Shown here piece by piece: positions 1-8,685 of a DNA stretch of 48,055 nt. The stretch is from Rhizobiaceae bacterium. Its GTDB lineage: Bacteria; Pseudomonadota; Alphaproteobacteria; Rhizobiales; Rhizobiaceae. The stretch is from assembly GCA_029233925.1 (NCBI GenBank), contig JARGOX010000013.1, positions 1 to 48,055 of the forward strand, read 5' to 3'. Each line of letters starts with the position of its first letter. Positions within the stretch are counted from its first letter, which is position 1. The notes beneath the pieces were generated by a model that was given only the letters and a program-made list of their open reading frames with translations, was not told the origin of the DNA and searched no databases. The position numbers and the translations under genes are program-made.

Positions 1-47
1 AATCCAGTCCTCTGGAAAGGCAGCGGTGTCAGATCAAGTCGAGTCTT

Positions 48-656
48 CTACAAATGAAGCGCCTTATTGCGAAACAGCTTCGCCTCATAGAATGCTATTT
101 GTATTTTGGAATTTTCAACTCTCTCCAGTGCGACAATGTCCATTCGTGGAGCGACTTTTTTTCCGTTTTTCGGGTTTTCGTTTGCGGGCAGCGCCATTTC
201 GACATCGATGATGTTGCGGTGGTTGCACGCGATAGCGGCCACGCCCTTCTTTTCCCCCTTGGAATAATTGCTGGCTGCCAAAATCCATCTCTCCAGTGTC
301 TCCGCACCTTTGTAGTGTTCGATCACCTCACGCGTGGATTTATCGAAAACATTTTCTCCATCGAAAGAGAAGTATCCGTCGCCAGCATCGCGACCTAAAA
401 CATATTTACGATGGATTTTGGCATTCAATCTGATGGTTTTCGAACGCCGAGCATCGACGCTGACCTTGAGAACGGATTGTCCTTCTACATAAGCATTGAA
501 ATAGCCGTCGCGGATTGCAATGAATAGCGGCTGTTTCACGTTGTTGTCGTCTAGATATCTGGCCTCCAGCAAATCTTGCCACCAACCCGGCTTCGATTGA
601 ACAAGATAATCCAGAACCCCATCTGGAAGGCGCCGTCTAAAGGGTGTCTGTGTCAT
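48..656 (-). CDS. PD-(D/E)XK nuclease-like protein, probably C-terminally truncated
   Basis: This is a predicted nuclease-like protein of about 202 residues. Near the C-terminus it carries a D...E-x-K pattern: an Asp in RMDIVAL is followed about 15 residues later by FYEAK, the core of PD-(D/E)XK nucleases. An earlier NIIDVEMAL segment adds an acidic position. I chose ATG 656 because it forms a TGATG overlap with the upstream MBL gene and has GGAG about nine bases before it; an in-frame ATG at 671 is the alternative. The protein stops only nine residues after the E-x-K lysine, whereas family members normally continue with helices that complete the fold. The 3' end is therefore probably lost by frameshift or recombination, or the stop is real and the protein is only a binding remnant. 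It is the last gene of the zor-linked minus-strand run. The nuclease-fold call is fairly likely; activity is doubtful. Confidence 0.6.
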   Translation of the reverse strand: MTQTPFRRRLPDGVLDYLVQSKPGWWQDLLEARYLDDNNVKQPLFIAIRDGYFNAYVEGQSVLKVSVDARRSKTIRLNAKIHRKYVLGRDAGDGYFSFDGENVFDKSTREVIEHYKGAETLERWILAASNYSKGEKKGVAAIACNHRNIIDVEMALPANENPKNGKKVAPRMDIVALERVENSKIQIAFYEAKLFRNKALHL

Positions 657-1924
657 CAAACTGAACTCCATTCTCCATCCGAAACCCGGACTGTATTTTT
701 GAAATGGTCGACGTAGGCATCGCCGTGAAAGGTGTGGATAGGCACTAGGGCTTTTGCTTCAATGGCCTCCGCCAGGCGCTTCAGGTCGCTGATTGATGCG
801 TGACCAGAAGTGTGGATCGACTCCATCGGAATGCCGCGCTTTTCAAATTCCGATTTTGTCCGCGATCCCTGTTTGGCTTCAAGATATCCACTCCATTGCG
901 ACCAGATCGCTCGGGCATTCTTTTTGATGCGCATCTGATCAAGATCGTAAAACATCGCAGGCCGGAACAGCATTACCGCTTCATCGGCGATAGATGACAA
1001 ATACTCCGGGAAAATCCGAGTTTCTTTGTAGGGTTCGAGCAGATCGAAGCGACTATTGGTCTTGATGTGTACACGTTGGTAGTGGGGAATATAGATGGCG
1101 ATATTAGGCCAACCAGCCTGCGGGATGTGCGCATTGCCGGTGGCTTTGAGAATCTCGGCTGCATAGAGATCGAGGATCAGCGTCCGGCCCGTTTGCTTGC
1201 AGGCTCGATAAAGGCTGACAATTCGGTCGATGTTCTGGGCTGACGCACAAACCGCGACGAAACCGGCGCTCGACAGGTGGGTAACGAATTTCTCTTCGAT
1301 CTGGCTTTCACGTTCAAACTGTTGGTTCGGCTGAAGTCGGCCGAAGCTTGACCCCTCCATCAGCATAGTGTCGATGGAATGTGGCGGTGTGCGAAGAAGT
1401 TTCTCGAAAAGCGCAGACTTTCGGCCGTGGCCTCGGAAATCTCCGGAGTAGAACAAGTGCCGTCCTCCAGCCTCCACCAGCAGGGCATAGGCGTCATAAG
1501 CGGAGTGATCGACAAGAAATGGCGTAACCTGAAAAGGACCGATTTGGATGGGCTCACGATCACGTAATACCGCCGCTGGTGATTTCTGCATCAAAACGGG
1601 ATGAAGCGCCCTTGGCACGAAAGCACTTGCAGCATGAAGAATTCGCCGCGTCGCATCCCCCATGAAAACAGCCGGCAAAGATTCAGCGTACGATGTCAGA
1701 CCCCAATGGTCTGCATGACTATGGCTGAGAATGAGCGCTAGCAAGTTGGGATCATTTACCCGAAGACCTGACACGTCAGGCAACAGAAGAGCACCGTCTG
1801 TATCATCCGCGTCGAGCGGCATGCCGAGATCGACGAGTAGACGCTTCCCCGCAAAAGCAAGCTCAACGCAGCTTCCTCCAATTTCTTCCGTCCCTCGATG
1901 AATACAGAATCTGAATTCGCCCAA
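656..1924 (-). CDS. MBL-fold (RNase J/beta-CASP-like) metallo-hydrolase
   Basis: This is a metallo-beta-lactamase-fold hydrolase, most like the nucleic-acid-processing branch (RNase J/CPSF type). Visible motifs are HSHADH (metal site), a VDHSAYDAY segment, YSGDFRGHGRK (metal-ligand Asp region) and a C-terminal TSGHAS followed by PIHTFHGD, with a beta-CASP-sized insertion between. The N-terminal RGTEEIGGSCVEL strand is typical of the fold. I prefer the TTG start at 1924, giving about 422 residues, because a GGAGGGG lies seven bases upstream and the family normally begins a few residues before RGTEEIGG. The frame stays open further upstream, with an ATG at 2008 and a GTG at 2035. Its stop overlaps the nuclease-like gene (TGATG), so the two are translationally coupled. 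Within a defence island an RNA- or DNA-cleaving role is an inference. Confidence 0.72.
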   Translation of the reverse strand: MGEFRFCIHRGTEEIGGSCVELAFAGKRLLVDLGMPLDADDTDGALLLPDVSGLRVNDPNLLALILSHSHADHWGLTSYAESLPAVFMGDATRRILHAASAFVPRALHPVLMQKSPAAVLRDREPIQIGPFQVTPFLVDHSAYDAYALLVEAGGRHLFYSGDFRGHGRKSALFEKLLRTPPHSIDTMLMEGSSFGRLQPNQQFERESQIEEKFVTHLSSAGFVAVCASAQNIDRIVSLYRACKQTGRTLILDLYAAEILKATGNAHIPQAGWPNIAIYIPHYQRVHIKTNSRFDLLEPYKETRIFPEYLSSIADEAVMLFRPAMFYDLDQMRIKKNARAIWSQWSGYLEAKQGSRTKSEFEKRGIPMESIHTSGHASISDLKRLAEAIEAKALVPIHTFHGDAYVDHFKNTVRVSDGEWSSV

Positions 1925-2450
1925 AAAGCCGCCCCTCCGTCCAAACGAAGAAGAGCATAGACCTTCGAGGAATTCTACAGACAATTGCAAGCACTCCCGA
2001 AAGCTCATGAAGCGCAAGCGGTGCGCCGGTGCCACATTCCAATAGCCATGCTGATTTGCGAGTGCGTCTTTTTCTGCAATTTCGACGGAGTTTCTCCAAA
2101 GGAGCCTCCACGGAGCTACAAGGTGATGTCAATGCTCTCATCATAGCAATCGGCGAAATAGGCGCCATTTTTGAACGAGGGAATGCTGGAATTTCTTCAA
2201 AAGGCGGGGTATGAACCAGACAATTACAAACGCTGTAAAGGCCTTTGCCCCGACCTTCACCCGCGGGCGCTGTGCAAGACGGAAAATGCCACGCCTCCAC
2301 CCGTTGCAGCAACCGCCTATAACGGCATCATCAACGTCCGAAACAAACACAACGCTGGATAAAATATGGGCGGCAAGGTCAAACTCGTAACGTTGATGCG
2401 CAATGTCCAGAGGGTGGACGAGGGAATATAGCCAAGAGGTAAAACCAGCA
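1925..2450. other. gap without a clear gene inside the minus-strand run
   Basis: About 500 bases separate the ASCH-like gene from the MBL gene, although every other junction from zorA to the end of the window is tight or overlapping. On the minus strand the MBL frame stays open back to about 2125 and reads plausible protein (WRNSVEIAEKDAL and QHGYWNVAPAH) before a TGA. Other minus frames hold fragments such as HPLDIAHQRYEFDLAAHIL (about 2370-2420). No single frame spans the gap. It may hold a decayed small gene broken by frameshifts, a misannotated N-terminal extension of the MBL protein, or its own promoter region. I cannot assign a function. Confidence 0.4.
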
Positions 2451-3260
2451 TCAGGGGAGGCGGACCCGGTAATGATATGGACCAATTTCTTCTACGAGGA
2501 CTTTTTGCCCGGCATGGACATTGTTCTGCTTGAAGAAACGTGAAATCCAGCCTCTCGCGCGGAAGAATTTCTTGCTTCCGTCGAGGTCTGTCACAACGGA
2601 TTCAGAACCACCCCAATCTACAGCAATTGTTCTTGCCGCCAATAGGCTCTTGTTTGAACCACCAACTGCGTCTGCGGGAAATCGATCAAAAAATGACCGG
2701 AGGTATAGGTGATTGTGATCTATATTACCCTGTGATATTTCACATTCACCGATAAACTTGGCTTCAATCGGAAGTCCCGGCGATGCGTTTTCCTGCCTTT
2801 CAATTGTGGGGATATATACGGGCAAAAGAAGGGTTTCGAGTTGTGTCGATATTGCCCGGCCGGCACGGTCATCAAGGTTCACCCAAGTGACAGCCCCATC
2901 CTTATGCCTGTAGCGAACAGGTGATGGTAGCCTTATCACCTCCGATAGCTGCCATGGAGTAGTCCATTTGGCGACCTGTCCACTTGTAACCATGGCTTCA
3001 GGGATTTTATGATGTTCGTAGGCCGCGACCATCTCACTCGGCGAGAGTGGCACACCTACGCTCCGCAAGCGAGCGACCCCGTAGACTGCACCCGTACCCT
3101 TCCAGATCAGTGCAAACCAACCGCGATGCGTGGTTGCGGTGGATCGCATTTCCCAATCCTTTTGACCATTCAAAATAAGGCTGATCCATGGATCAGCGAT
3201 AATCAGGCCCTTGGAAATGAGCGGTTTTCCGGTGCCTGCAGTGGAAGAATCTAAAGGCAT
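2451..3260 (-). CDS. ASCH/PUA-like domain protein linked to Zorya
   Basis: This is a 269-residue protein. Residues about 15-130 look like an ASCH (PUA-related) domain: an ISKGLIIADPWISLIL strand-helix is followed by the signature GQKDWEMRS, matching the family's G-x-K-x-x-E-x-R pattern, then a GWFALIWKG strand. Such domains usually bind RNA or modified nucleic acid, and some are nucleases. The C-terminal about 60 residues (FRARGWISRFFKQNNV, then AGQKVLVEEIG) look like a second small beta-barrel of the kind found in DNA-binding B3/AbrB-like folds; this is a weaker guess. ATG 3260 has AAGGGG just upstream. The gene starts 11 bases after the zorD stop, so co-transcription with zorABCD is very likely. 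A role as sensor or accessory factor is inferred from position only. Confidence 0.65.
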   Translation of the reverse strand: MPLDSSTAGTGKPLISKGLIIADPWISLILNGQKDWEMRSTATTHRGWFALIWKGTGAVYGVARLRSVGVPLSPSEMVAAYEHHKIPEAMVTSGQVAKWTTPWQLSEVIRLPSPVRYRHKDGAVTWVNLDDRAGRAISTQLETLLLPVYIPTIERQENASPGLPIEAKFIGECEISQGNIDHNHLYLRSFFDRFPADAVGGSNKSLLAARTIAVDWGGSESVVTDLDGSKKFFRARGWISRFFKQNNVHAGQKVLVEEIGPYHYRVRLP

Positions 3261-3271
3261 GATGGCCCCTT

Positions 3272-6200
3272 TTACTTGAGTGGAAACGAACCATCGCTGA
3301 GTGATTGCGGCAGCACCATATCGTCTCGGGCAAACATTGCTTTCATAGCCTCTGCAAGAGGGTCGCCCGTCTTCACTGTGGCCTCGGCACTCATCATTTT
3401 CTGCAGTTCACTCACGTCATTCTCAGTATCGCCCATTGGCCAGAGTGCGGCGCTGGCGAGCCGCCTCTTTCGTGTCATAAGGCTTTGCAGAAGGCAGTCG
3501 AACGACTGTTCCCGATAGTCGGGATGAATGGCCATCGGCAGGTGGATTGAAACCGGCCGCGTCTGTCCCAGTCGATGAACGCGGTCATTGCATTGCTCTT
3601 CAACCGCTGGATTCCACCACCGGGATAGATGAATGACATTTGTGGCAGCGGTAAGCGTCAGGCCCGTCCCTGCGGCTTTTGGCCCCAAAACCAGCAAGTC
3701 AAAGCCTCTGTCCTCTGTGAGATGTCTTTGAAAATGATTTACAATTGCCTGTCGGCGATGAATTGGTGTGTCGCCATTTATGAGATCTACGTGTTCAAGT
3801 CCGAAAGTAGCGCGCACAAGCTCAACGAAACGATATTGCATTTGCCGGTGTTCGATAAATACAAGCGCCCTTTCTTCTCGTAGTTTTACCCCTCGAAGGA
3901 TATCCATTACCGCGCTAAGGCGCGCGGACGTCGCAACAAATCCATCGTCGCCGTCGCCCATTGCCATTGATGGATGTACTGAAACGCTTCGTATGTGGTG
4001 GAGCATCTTCAACTGAGCCCCCCGGCCGCCGCTGGCAAGCTTCAATCTCGCATCGTCGTAAGCACTGGCCTGAACGGGCGGCATTATTCTTGGGTGAAGG
4101 CTGCGTGATTTTGCCGGCAGATCCTTTGCAACTTCCTCTTTCAGGCGCCGAATCGCAAGCGGCGGGCATCCATTGGTGGAACGAAAAGTTCTCTCATGCA
4201 GTTCCGCCATGTTACCGGCTTGCGGAGTCGAATATCGGCTTCGGAACTCCTTGAGGCTATCCAAAGATCCCGCTGCAAGCTGATCCATGATCGCCCATAG
4301 GTCAACTGTGGCGTTCTCGATTGGAGTCCCCGTCAAACCAATGCGGAAGTCTGCATTCATTGCACGGGCGGCAACCGCACGTAAACTGACGGGATTCTTC
4401 AACGCCTGGATTTCATCAAAGACAACTGCAGAAAATGGAATTCGAGCAAGAGAATGCTGGTAATTCGTTAGTGTCGTGTAAGTGGTGAGGAGCCAGAATC
4501 TGTGCGCGCGCCCTTCATCAATCGCTTCGTGCAACGAAGCGAGATCAAGTTTGGAAGTGGCGTCATCAGTATCTTTGCCTCTCACTCCAACAGCTTTGCG
4601 TCCTCCGATATTGCTGCCGTAAAGTCTGATCAGATGGCCAAGCCCTGGTTCCAGCATATGCTGCTTGACCTCCTGTTCCCAATTTTCCAAAAGCGAAGTG
4701 GGGGCGACCACAAGCACAGGCCCCCGTGTTTTGTCGCTTTCCGTGGAGAGGTGCTCCTTAAGCCAAGCGAGAAAGGCTATCGTCTGCAGAGTCTTGCCAA
4801 GCCCCTGCTCGTCAGCATTGAGAACTCCTGGAAGCCCCGCTTGCCACGCGTCGACTTGCCAACCGAAACTTTCAAGTTGATGCCCTTTCAATGAGGTCTT
4901 GATGTTTCGAGGAAGAGTTTTTTCAACCAATGGCGTTCTGGGGTGCAATTTCGCGTGCCAATTTAACGCCTCAAAGTTGACCTCACTCGCGAGAACGAGG
5001 GGACCACTCTGATCATCAGGCTGGTTGTCCTGATCCGGTTGCGCATTGTCTTCCGTCTCTTCGATCTTCCTGTCGATAAGGCTGACCATCTCGGGGCTCG
5101 CAGGCAAAGACAGTTCACCGAAGCTGACGGTTGCCGTTTCTTGCTTTACTGCCTCAACAATCTGCTCTCTCAGGCTGGTCAATGCCGTCTTGCCAAGTGG
5201 TGCCAAGGCTTGCTTAAGACGGCGGCTGAAATCCTCAGGTAACCATGTCGTACCGCTTGGATGCTCGATGTCGATTGCCATCTTCTCAAACGCGACTACC
5301 CCCGTTACTCTTTCAGAAAACTCCTTTGTCTCCACCAATAGCGGGCCAACAGCAGCCTCTATGGCCTCTTGCTGAGCGACCAAAGGCAGATCTGCAAGCT
5401 TTCCGCGAGATAATAAACTGGCTTCGACCGCATCTGTGATAAGGGTTTGCGGGTTTCGGATAAAGGTTTTGCGATCCTCAGTGGATGCGTGGAGCATGTC
5501 GGCCATTACGGACAGGGCAGGTGCTGCTGACTGGTCTATCACCAGATAGCTGCCTGGTGAAAGGCGATAGGCTGCCAGTGCTCCACGATCTCTTACCCGC
5601 GATTGAAAAGTGCGCAGGTTGCCACCATCCAGCTCCCCCATATTTTCGGTAATTTCGGGCGAGCCGGATTCTGCTCCAGCTTCCTCCAATCGCTTGCTCG
5701 AAAAGGGGACGACTTCGAAGTCGGTTTCGCCACGCGGAGAGATCGAGAAGCGATCTGCCAGACGTACTTCCAGACCTGTCAGGAAATCTGTCAGCGAAGC
5801 CTTCGCAGCATGTTTCTCCGGTTCAAGCGAGACTCCCGGCTCCAGTGCCTTCCGAAATCGGGCCAGTGCTTCCCAATCGTTGGTGTCACTTTCGTTTTGT
5901 TGGTAATTGTCCGCAATTTCAACCGCCTCCAACATCCAAATGGGAAGCCGTCTTGGGCCGGAAGCAGTCTCAAGTATCGCGCCGGTTCGTTTGGGAAGTT
6001 GCCTTTTTCCTTTGCTCAACCATTCATAGCGCAGGCGAAAACTGGAAGAGCCGACGATGCCCTCCGCGTCGGTTTTCAGGGTGTAATCAATCAGCTCCGG
6101 CAGACCCAAAGCTGATGATGAGGATGCATCAAGCATTGCCGCGAGCCTGTGGGGTATACTGATTTGGTCAGGGCTGATCGACACGGGGATTCTGGTTTCA

Positions 6201-6373
6201 TCGGATAAAGCCCGCAAATCCGCAATTGCAAAGGCCAGGTTTCGATCTCGTGCAGACAAACTCAGGATGTCTTGATTTGCCTTTTTACCCAGTATTCTTG
6301 CCATAAGGCTGGACGCTTCTTGACCCGCGTTCAAACAGATCGCCTCCTCATCGAAATTAAAGTCAAGTTTCAC
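3272..6373 (-). CDS. zorD: ZorD, SNF2-family helicase of type I Zorya
   Basis: This is the effector of type I Zorya anti-phage systems, thought to degrade or unwind invading DNA once the ZorAB motor signals. It has 1033 residues. An N-terminal regulatory half with few known motifs is followed by SNF2 helicase lobes. Visible motifs are ADEQGLGKTLQT (Walker A, about residue 525), VVFDEIQALKNP (DExx box, about 653), LTGTPIEN (motif III), AAGTGLTLTAA (motif V) and WWNPAVEEQCNDRVHRLGQ (motif VI, about 930), ending in about 100 residues of tail. The start is GTG 6373, preceded by GAGAGGAT. It lies 12 bases after zorC, and the ASCH-like gene follows 11 bases after its stop. All helicase motifs are intact, so the protein should be an active ATPase. 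The identification rests on motifs plus the zorABC context. Confidence 0.9.
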   Translation of the reverse strand: MKLDFNFDEEAICLNAGQEASSLMARILGKKANQDILSLSARDRNLAFAIADLRALSDETRIPVSISPDQISIPHRLAAMLDASSSSALGLPELIDYTLKTDAEGIVGSSSFRLRYEWLSKGKRQLPKRTGAILETASGPRRLPIWMLEAVEIADNYQQNESDTNDWEALARFRKALEPGVSLEPEKHAAKASLTDFLTGLEVRLADRFSISPRGETDFEVVPFSSKRLEEAGAESGSPEITENMGELDGGNLRTFQSRVRDRGALAAYRLSPGSYLVIDQSAAPALSVMADMLHASTEDRKTFIRNPQTLITDAVEASLLSRGKLADLPLVAQQEAIEAAVGPLLVETKEFSERVTGVVAFEKMAIDIEHPSGTTWLPEDFSRRLKQALAPLGKTALTSLREQIVEAVKQETATVSFGELSLPASPEMVSLIDRKIEETEDNAQPDQDNQPDDQSGPLVLASEVNFEALNWHAKLHPRTPLVEKTLPRNIKTSLKGHQLESFGWQVDAWQAGLPGVLNADEQGLGKTLQTIAFLAWLKEHLSTESDKTRGPVLVVAPTSLLENWEQEVKQHMLEPGLGHLIRLYGSNIGGRKAVGVRGKDTDDATSKLDLASLHEAIDEGRAHRFWLLTTYTTLTNYQHSLARIPFSAVVFDEIQALKNPVSLRAVAARAMNADFRIGLTGTPIENATVDLWAIMDQLAAGSLDSLKEFRSRYSTPQAGNMAELHERTFRSTNGCPPLAIRRLKEEVAKDLPAKSRSLHPRIMPPVQASAYDDARLKLASGGRGAQLKMLHHIRSVSVHPSMAMGDGDDGFVATSARLSAVMDILRGVKLREERALVFIEHRQMQYRFVELVRATFGLEHVDLINGDTPIHRRQAIVNHFQRHLTEDRGFDLLVLGPKAAGTGLTLTAATNVIHLSRWWNPAVEEQCNDRVHRLGQTRPVSIHLPMAIHPDYREQSFDCLLQSLMTRKRRLASAALWPMGDTENDVSELQKMMSAEATVKTGDPLAEAMKAMFARDDMVLPQSLSDGSFPLK

Positions 6374-6385
6374 GGGTTTATCCTC

Positions 6386-7699
6386 TCAGACATTTTCCAT
6401 AACCCATCCCTCCCAGTTGCCCAGATGAGGTTGTGCCTTTGCCCCATTGGTCAGGCGGATCTTTTCGCAATCATATTGACGCTGATAGAGTGCGGGGCAG
6501 CGTGCGTTGTTCTGGTCAAAAATATGGACTTTATAATTGTGTGATCCTTCCACAACAATCTTGCGCCCCACTTTGAGCAGAAGAAGAGAAGTATTAAGCC
6601 GGCTTCCACCTGCGGTCTGGATTCCGTATGCCAATTTGTTTCCAGGACCAGAGCCGGCCATCCGCCGCCGGGCTTCACGTGAACCCTTGTCGCTGAACGC
6701 GACCCAAGCCGCATCAATTCGATTTGCACGATGGAGATCCAGCCAAAATTTGCGCCGCGGCTCCCACATATGACTGTCTTCCACCGCCGATACGACATCC
6801 AGGAAGAACCGGATGTTCTCACCTGTCAACCAGCGCATGAAGACGCCGAGAGCCTGTTCGGACACGCCGGCCCATGCCCCGCCCCTTTTCACCCGAGGAT
6901 CACCATATAGCGACACGAGAGTTTCGGTTAGATAGGTTTGATCTTCCGCTGGCGGCGACTTGCTTGTCCAGTGTTCGAGAAGTGCGGTTATGGCTTCGCT
7001 CGCACCGAGCATTTTCGCCTCTTGTCCCTCGGGTTTTAACCAGGCGATCAGTCGTTCCATTTCACCACGATGCCGCAGTGTTGGTTGTACTAGCTCGACG
7101 TAGGTAAAATGGGCCATGCTCATCAGGCCTGGCGCGTGGGGGCTCCTCAATCCTATTTGTTTCAATTCCTCCCATGGGCTCTCCATCTCGACCATCAATT
7201 CAGCAACTGCCTGGTGGGCGGCACCTGCGTCCAGAATTTTTGGGACTATACCTATCAATTTTTGCCAACGGCTTCCGATGCGATCAACGCGTTCCAAAAG
7301 CGCCCTTGCCAGGCGTTTGGTGTGCTCTGCATCCGAGAAATAAGTGGTGAGATAAACAGAGAACATTGCGTTGAGGAAACCTTGACGGGTCGAGGCGACG
7401 ATCTCATCGAAATAGAACTGCCGCAGCTTTTCCAGATCCGGTTTTTCGTTCCGATCCTCATCAAACAATGCTCGCGCCGCAGATGTCACGAGGAACAGTT
7501 TCACTCCCTCCCAGTTGTTTTTTTCCAATCGATCGCGAACTTCCTGGATGATTTTTTCCCGGTCGCGTTCTGGCGGGTTGCGCACTGCTTCTGGCCAGCG
7601 GGAAAAAATACGGTCCGTCGCGGAAATCAATCTGTTCAAAGCCGGTAGAGCAGGACCTTCAAACCGATTTCCTTGATTGATTTTTTCTGCAAGGCTCAC
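6386..7699 (-). CDS. zorC: ZorC, EH-signature protein of type I Zorya
   Basis: This cytoplasmic component of type I Zorya has 437 residues and no membrane segment. ZorC proteins carry the EH_Signature domain and are understood to bind DNA and act with ZorD. The C-terminal third holds the conserved-looking block RFFLDVVSAVEDSHMWEPRR, followed by AAWVAFSDKGSREARRRM, and matches my memory of the EH signature region. The N-terminal two thirds are helical. The start is GTG 7699, which overlaps the zorB stop as GTGA, so translation is coupled. The gene identity is supported mostly by its fixed position between zorB and zorD. Confidence 0.85.
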   Translation of the reverse strand: MSLAEKINQGNRFEGPALPALNRLISATDRIFSRWPEAVRNPPERDREKIIQEVRDRLEKNNWEGVKLFLVTSAARALFDEDRNEKPDLEKLRQFYFDEIVASTRQGFLNAMFSVYLTTYFSDAEHTKRLARALLERVDRIGSRWQKLIGIVPKILDAGAAHQAVAELMVEMESPWEELKQIGLRSPHAPGLMSMAHFTYVELVQPTLRHRGEMERLIAWLKPEGQEAKMLGASEAITALLEHWTSKSPPAEDQTYLTETLVSLYGDPRVKRGGAWAGVSEQALGVFMRWLTGENIRFFLDVVSAVEDSHMWEPRRKFWLDLHRANRIDAAWVAFSDKGSREARRRMAGSGPGNKLAYGIQTAGGSRLNTSLLLLKVGRKIVVEGSHNYKVHIFDQNNARCPALYQRQYDCEKIRLTNGAKAQPHLGNWEGWVMENV

Positions 7700-8685
7700 T
7701 TTTCTGTTCCTTCCAGCCCGCCGCTTTCGAGTGCCTTGCGGATCCGGGCGATTTCTTCGGATTTGCCGGGCGTAAACATGATAATGCGAAGGTCCACGCG
7801 TCGATTGGTGTCGCGCCCGGATCTGGTGGCGTTATCGGCTACGGGCCGCATCTGACCATACCCCGCCACGGACATCACTGGCTGCCCCCGAAGGTTCTGG
7901 AAATCGATGAGACCAGGCTGGCTCTGCGTCATGGCGAGGAAAGTGGTGTTTGCACGATTGGTTGAGAGCGCAAGATTGCTTATGAATTTTCCAGTCCCAT
8001 CCGTATGCCCTTCAATCTGCAACGCTTCGATGATCACACCACCGTTGTTGCATTCGGCATTCCAAGCTGAACGGGTTCCCATTGTGTAGCATGGAAGAAT
8101 CTCGCCCAGGCGCTTGGCCACATTGGTAACGATGGCCTTGCGGTCATCGCGAAGTTCGAATGAATTTGTTGCGAAGAGCCCATCTCCCTGAAACCGCAAT
8201 GCGTCGGATTGCTCACTGACCTCTACTTTGAGATCAGGAAAATCAATCCGCAATTGATCTCGGAGCCGTTTCAGAATTCGCCGTCTCTCCTGGGCGGCAT
8301 TGGCGAGATAGGCCTCTAACGGGTCGGAGATTTTAAGCCGCTGCTTCAGCTCCTCAATCTCCTTTTTGAGTTTGGCTATTTGTCGGTTTTGCTGTTTGAT
8401 TTCGGCCTGCTGAGCCAATATCTGCTTTTCGAGCTTCGTTATCCTTTCGTCCCTTTGCTCAATCAGTTCCTGCAGCCGCACCACCTCCGCTTCAGCTTCT
8501 TTCCGCTGTTCGCGCTCAATTTCCAACTCTTTGCGCGGAACCATGTCGGTATCACTGTACTGACTTGCGAAGAAGGCGAGAAGAAGCATCAGGATGAAGA
8601 GGAAGCTGACGGTCATGTCGGTCATAGACACGAATACGCTCTCTTCCTCTTCTTCCGCCTGAGTCTTTCTAACGCCGGCGCGCAT
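7696..8685 (-). CDS. zorB: ZorB, MotB/OmpA-like stator subunit of Zorya
   Basis: This inner-membrane stator subunit anchors the Zorya motor to peptidoglycan. It has 329 residues. A short acidic cytoplasmic N-terminus (EEEEE) leads into one membrane helix (about 24-42, TVSFLFILMLLLAFFASQ). Asp23 sits just before it, the equivalent of the proton-carrying Asp of MotB and ZorB. A long periplasmic coiled coil (about 55-125, rich in E, K, Q and L) follows, then an OmpA-like peptidoglycan-binding domain with IEGHTDGTG and TNRRVDLRI near the end. The start ATG 8685 forms a TGATG overlap with zorA and the stop overlaps zorC. Length and order match type I systems. The key Asp and the peptidoglycan motif are intact, so the protein looks functional. 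Confidence 0.92.
   Translation of the reverse strand: MRAGVRKTQAEEEEESVFVSMTDMTVSFLFILMLLLAFFASQYSDTDMVPRKELEIEREQRKEAEAEVVRLQELIEQRDERITKLEKQILAQQAEIKQQNRQIAKLKKEIEELKQRLKISDPLEAYLANAAQERRRILKRLRDQLRIDFPDLKVEVSEQSDALRFQGDGLFATNSFELRDDRKAIVTNVAKRLGEILPCYTMGTRSAWNAECNNGGVIIEALQIEGHTDGTGKFISNLALSTNRANTTFLAMTQSQPGLIDFQNLRGQPVMSVAGYGQMRPVADNATRSGRDTNRRVDLRIIMFTPGKSEEIARIRKALESGGLEGTEK

Noticed and set aside
5603-6115. Plus-strand 170-codon frame opposite zorD
   Set aside because: It is a shadow of the zorD reading frame, with no start signal and no recognisable domain.
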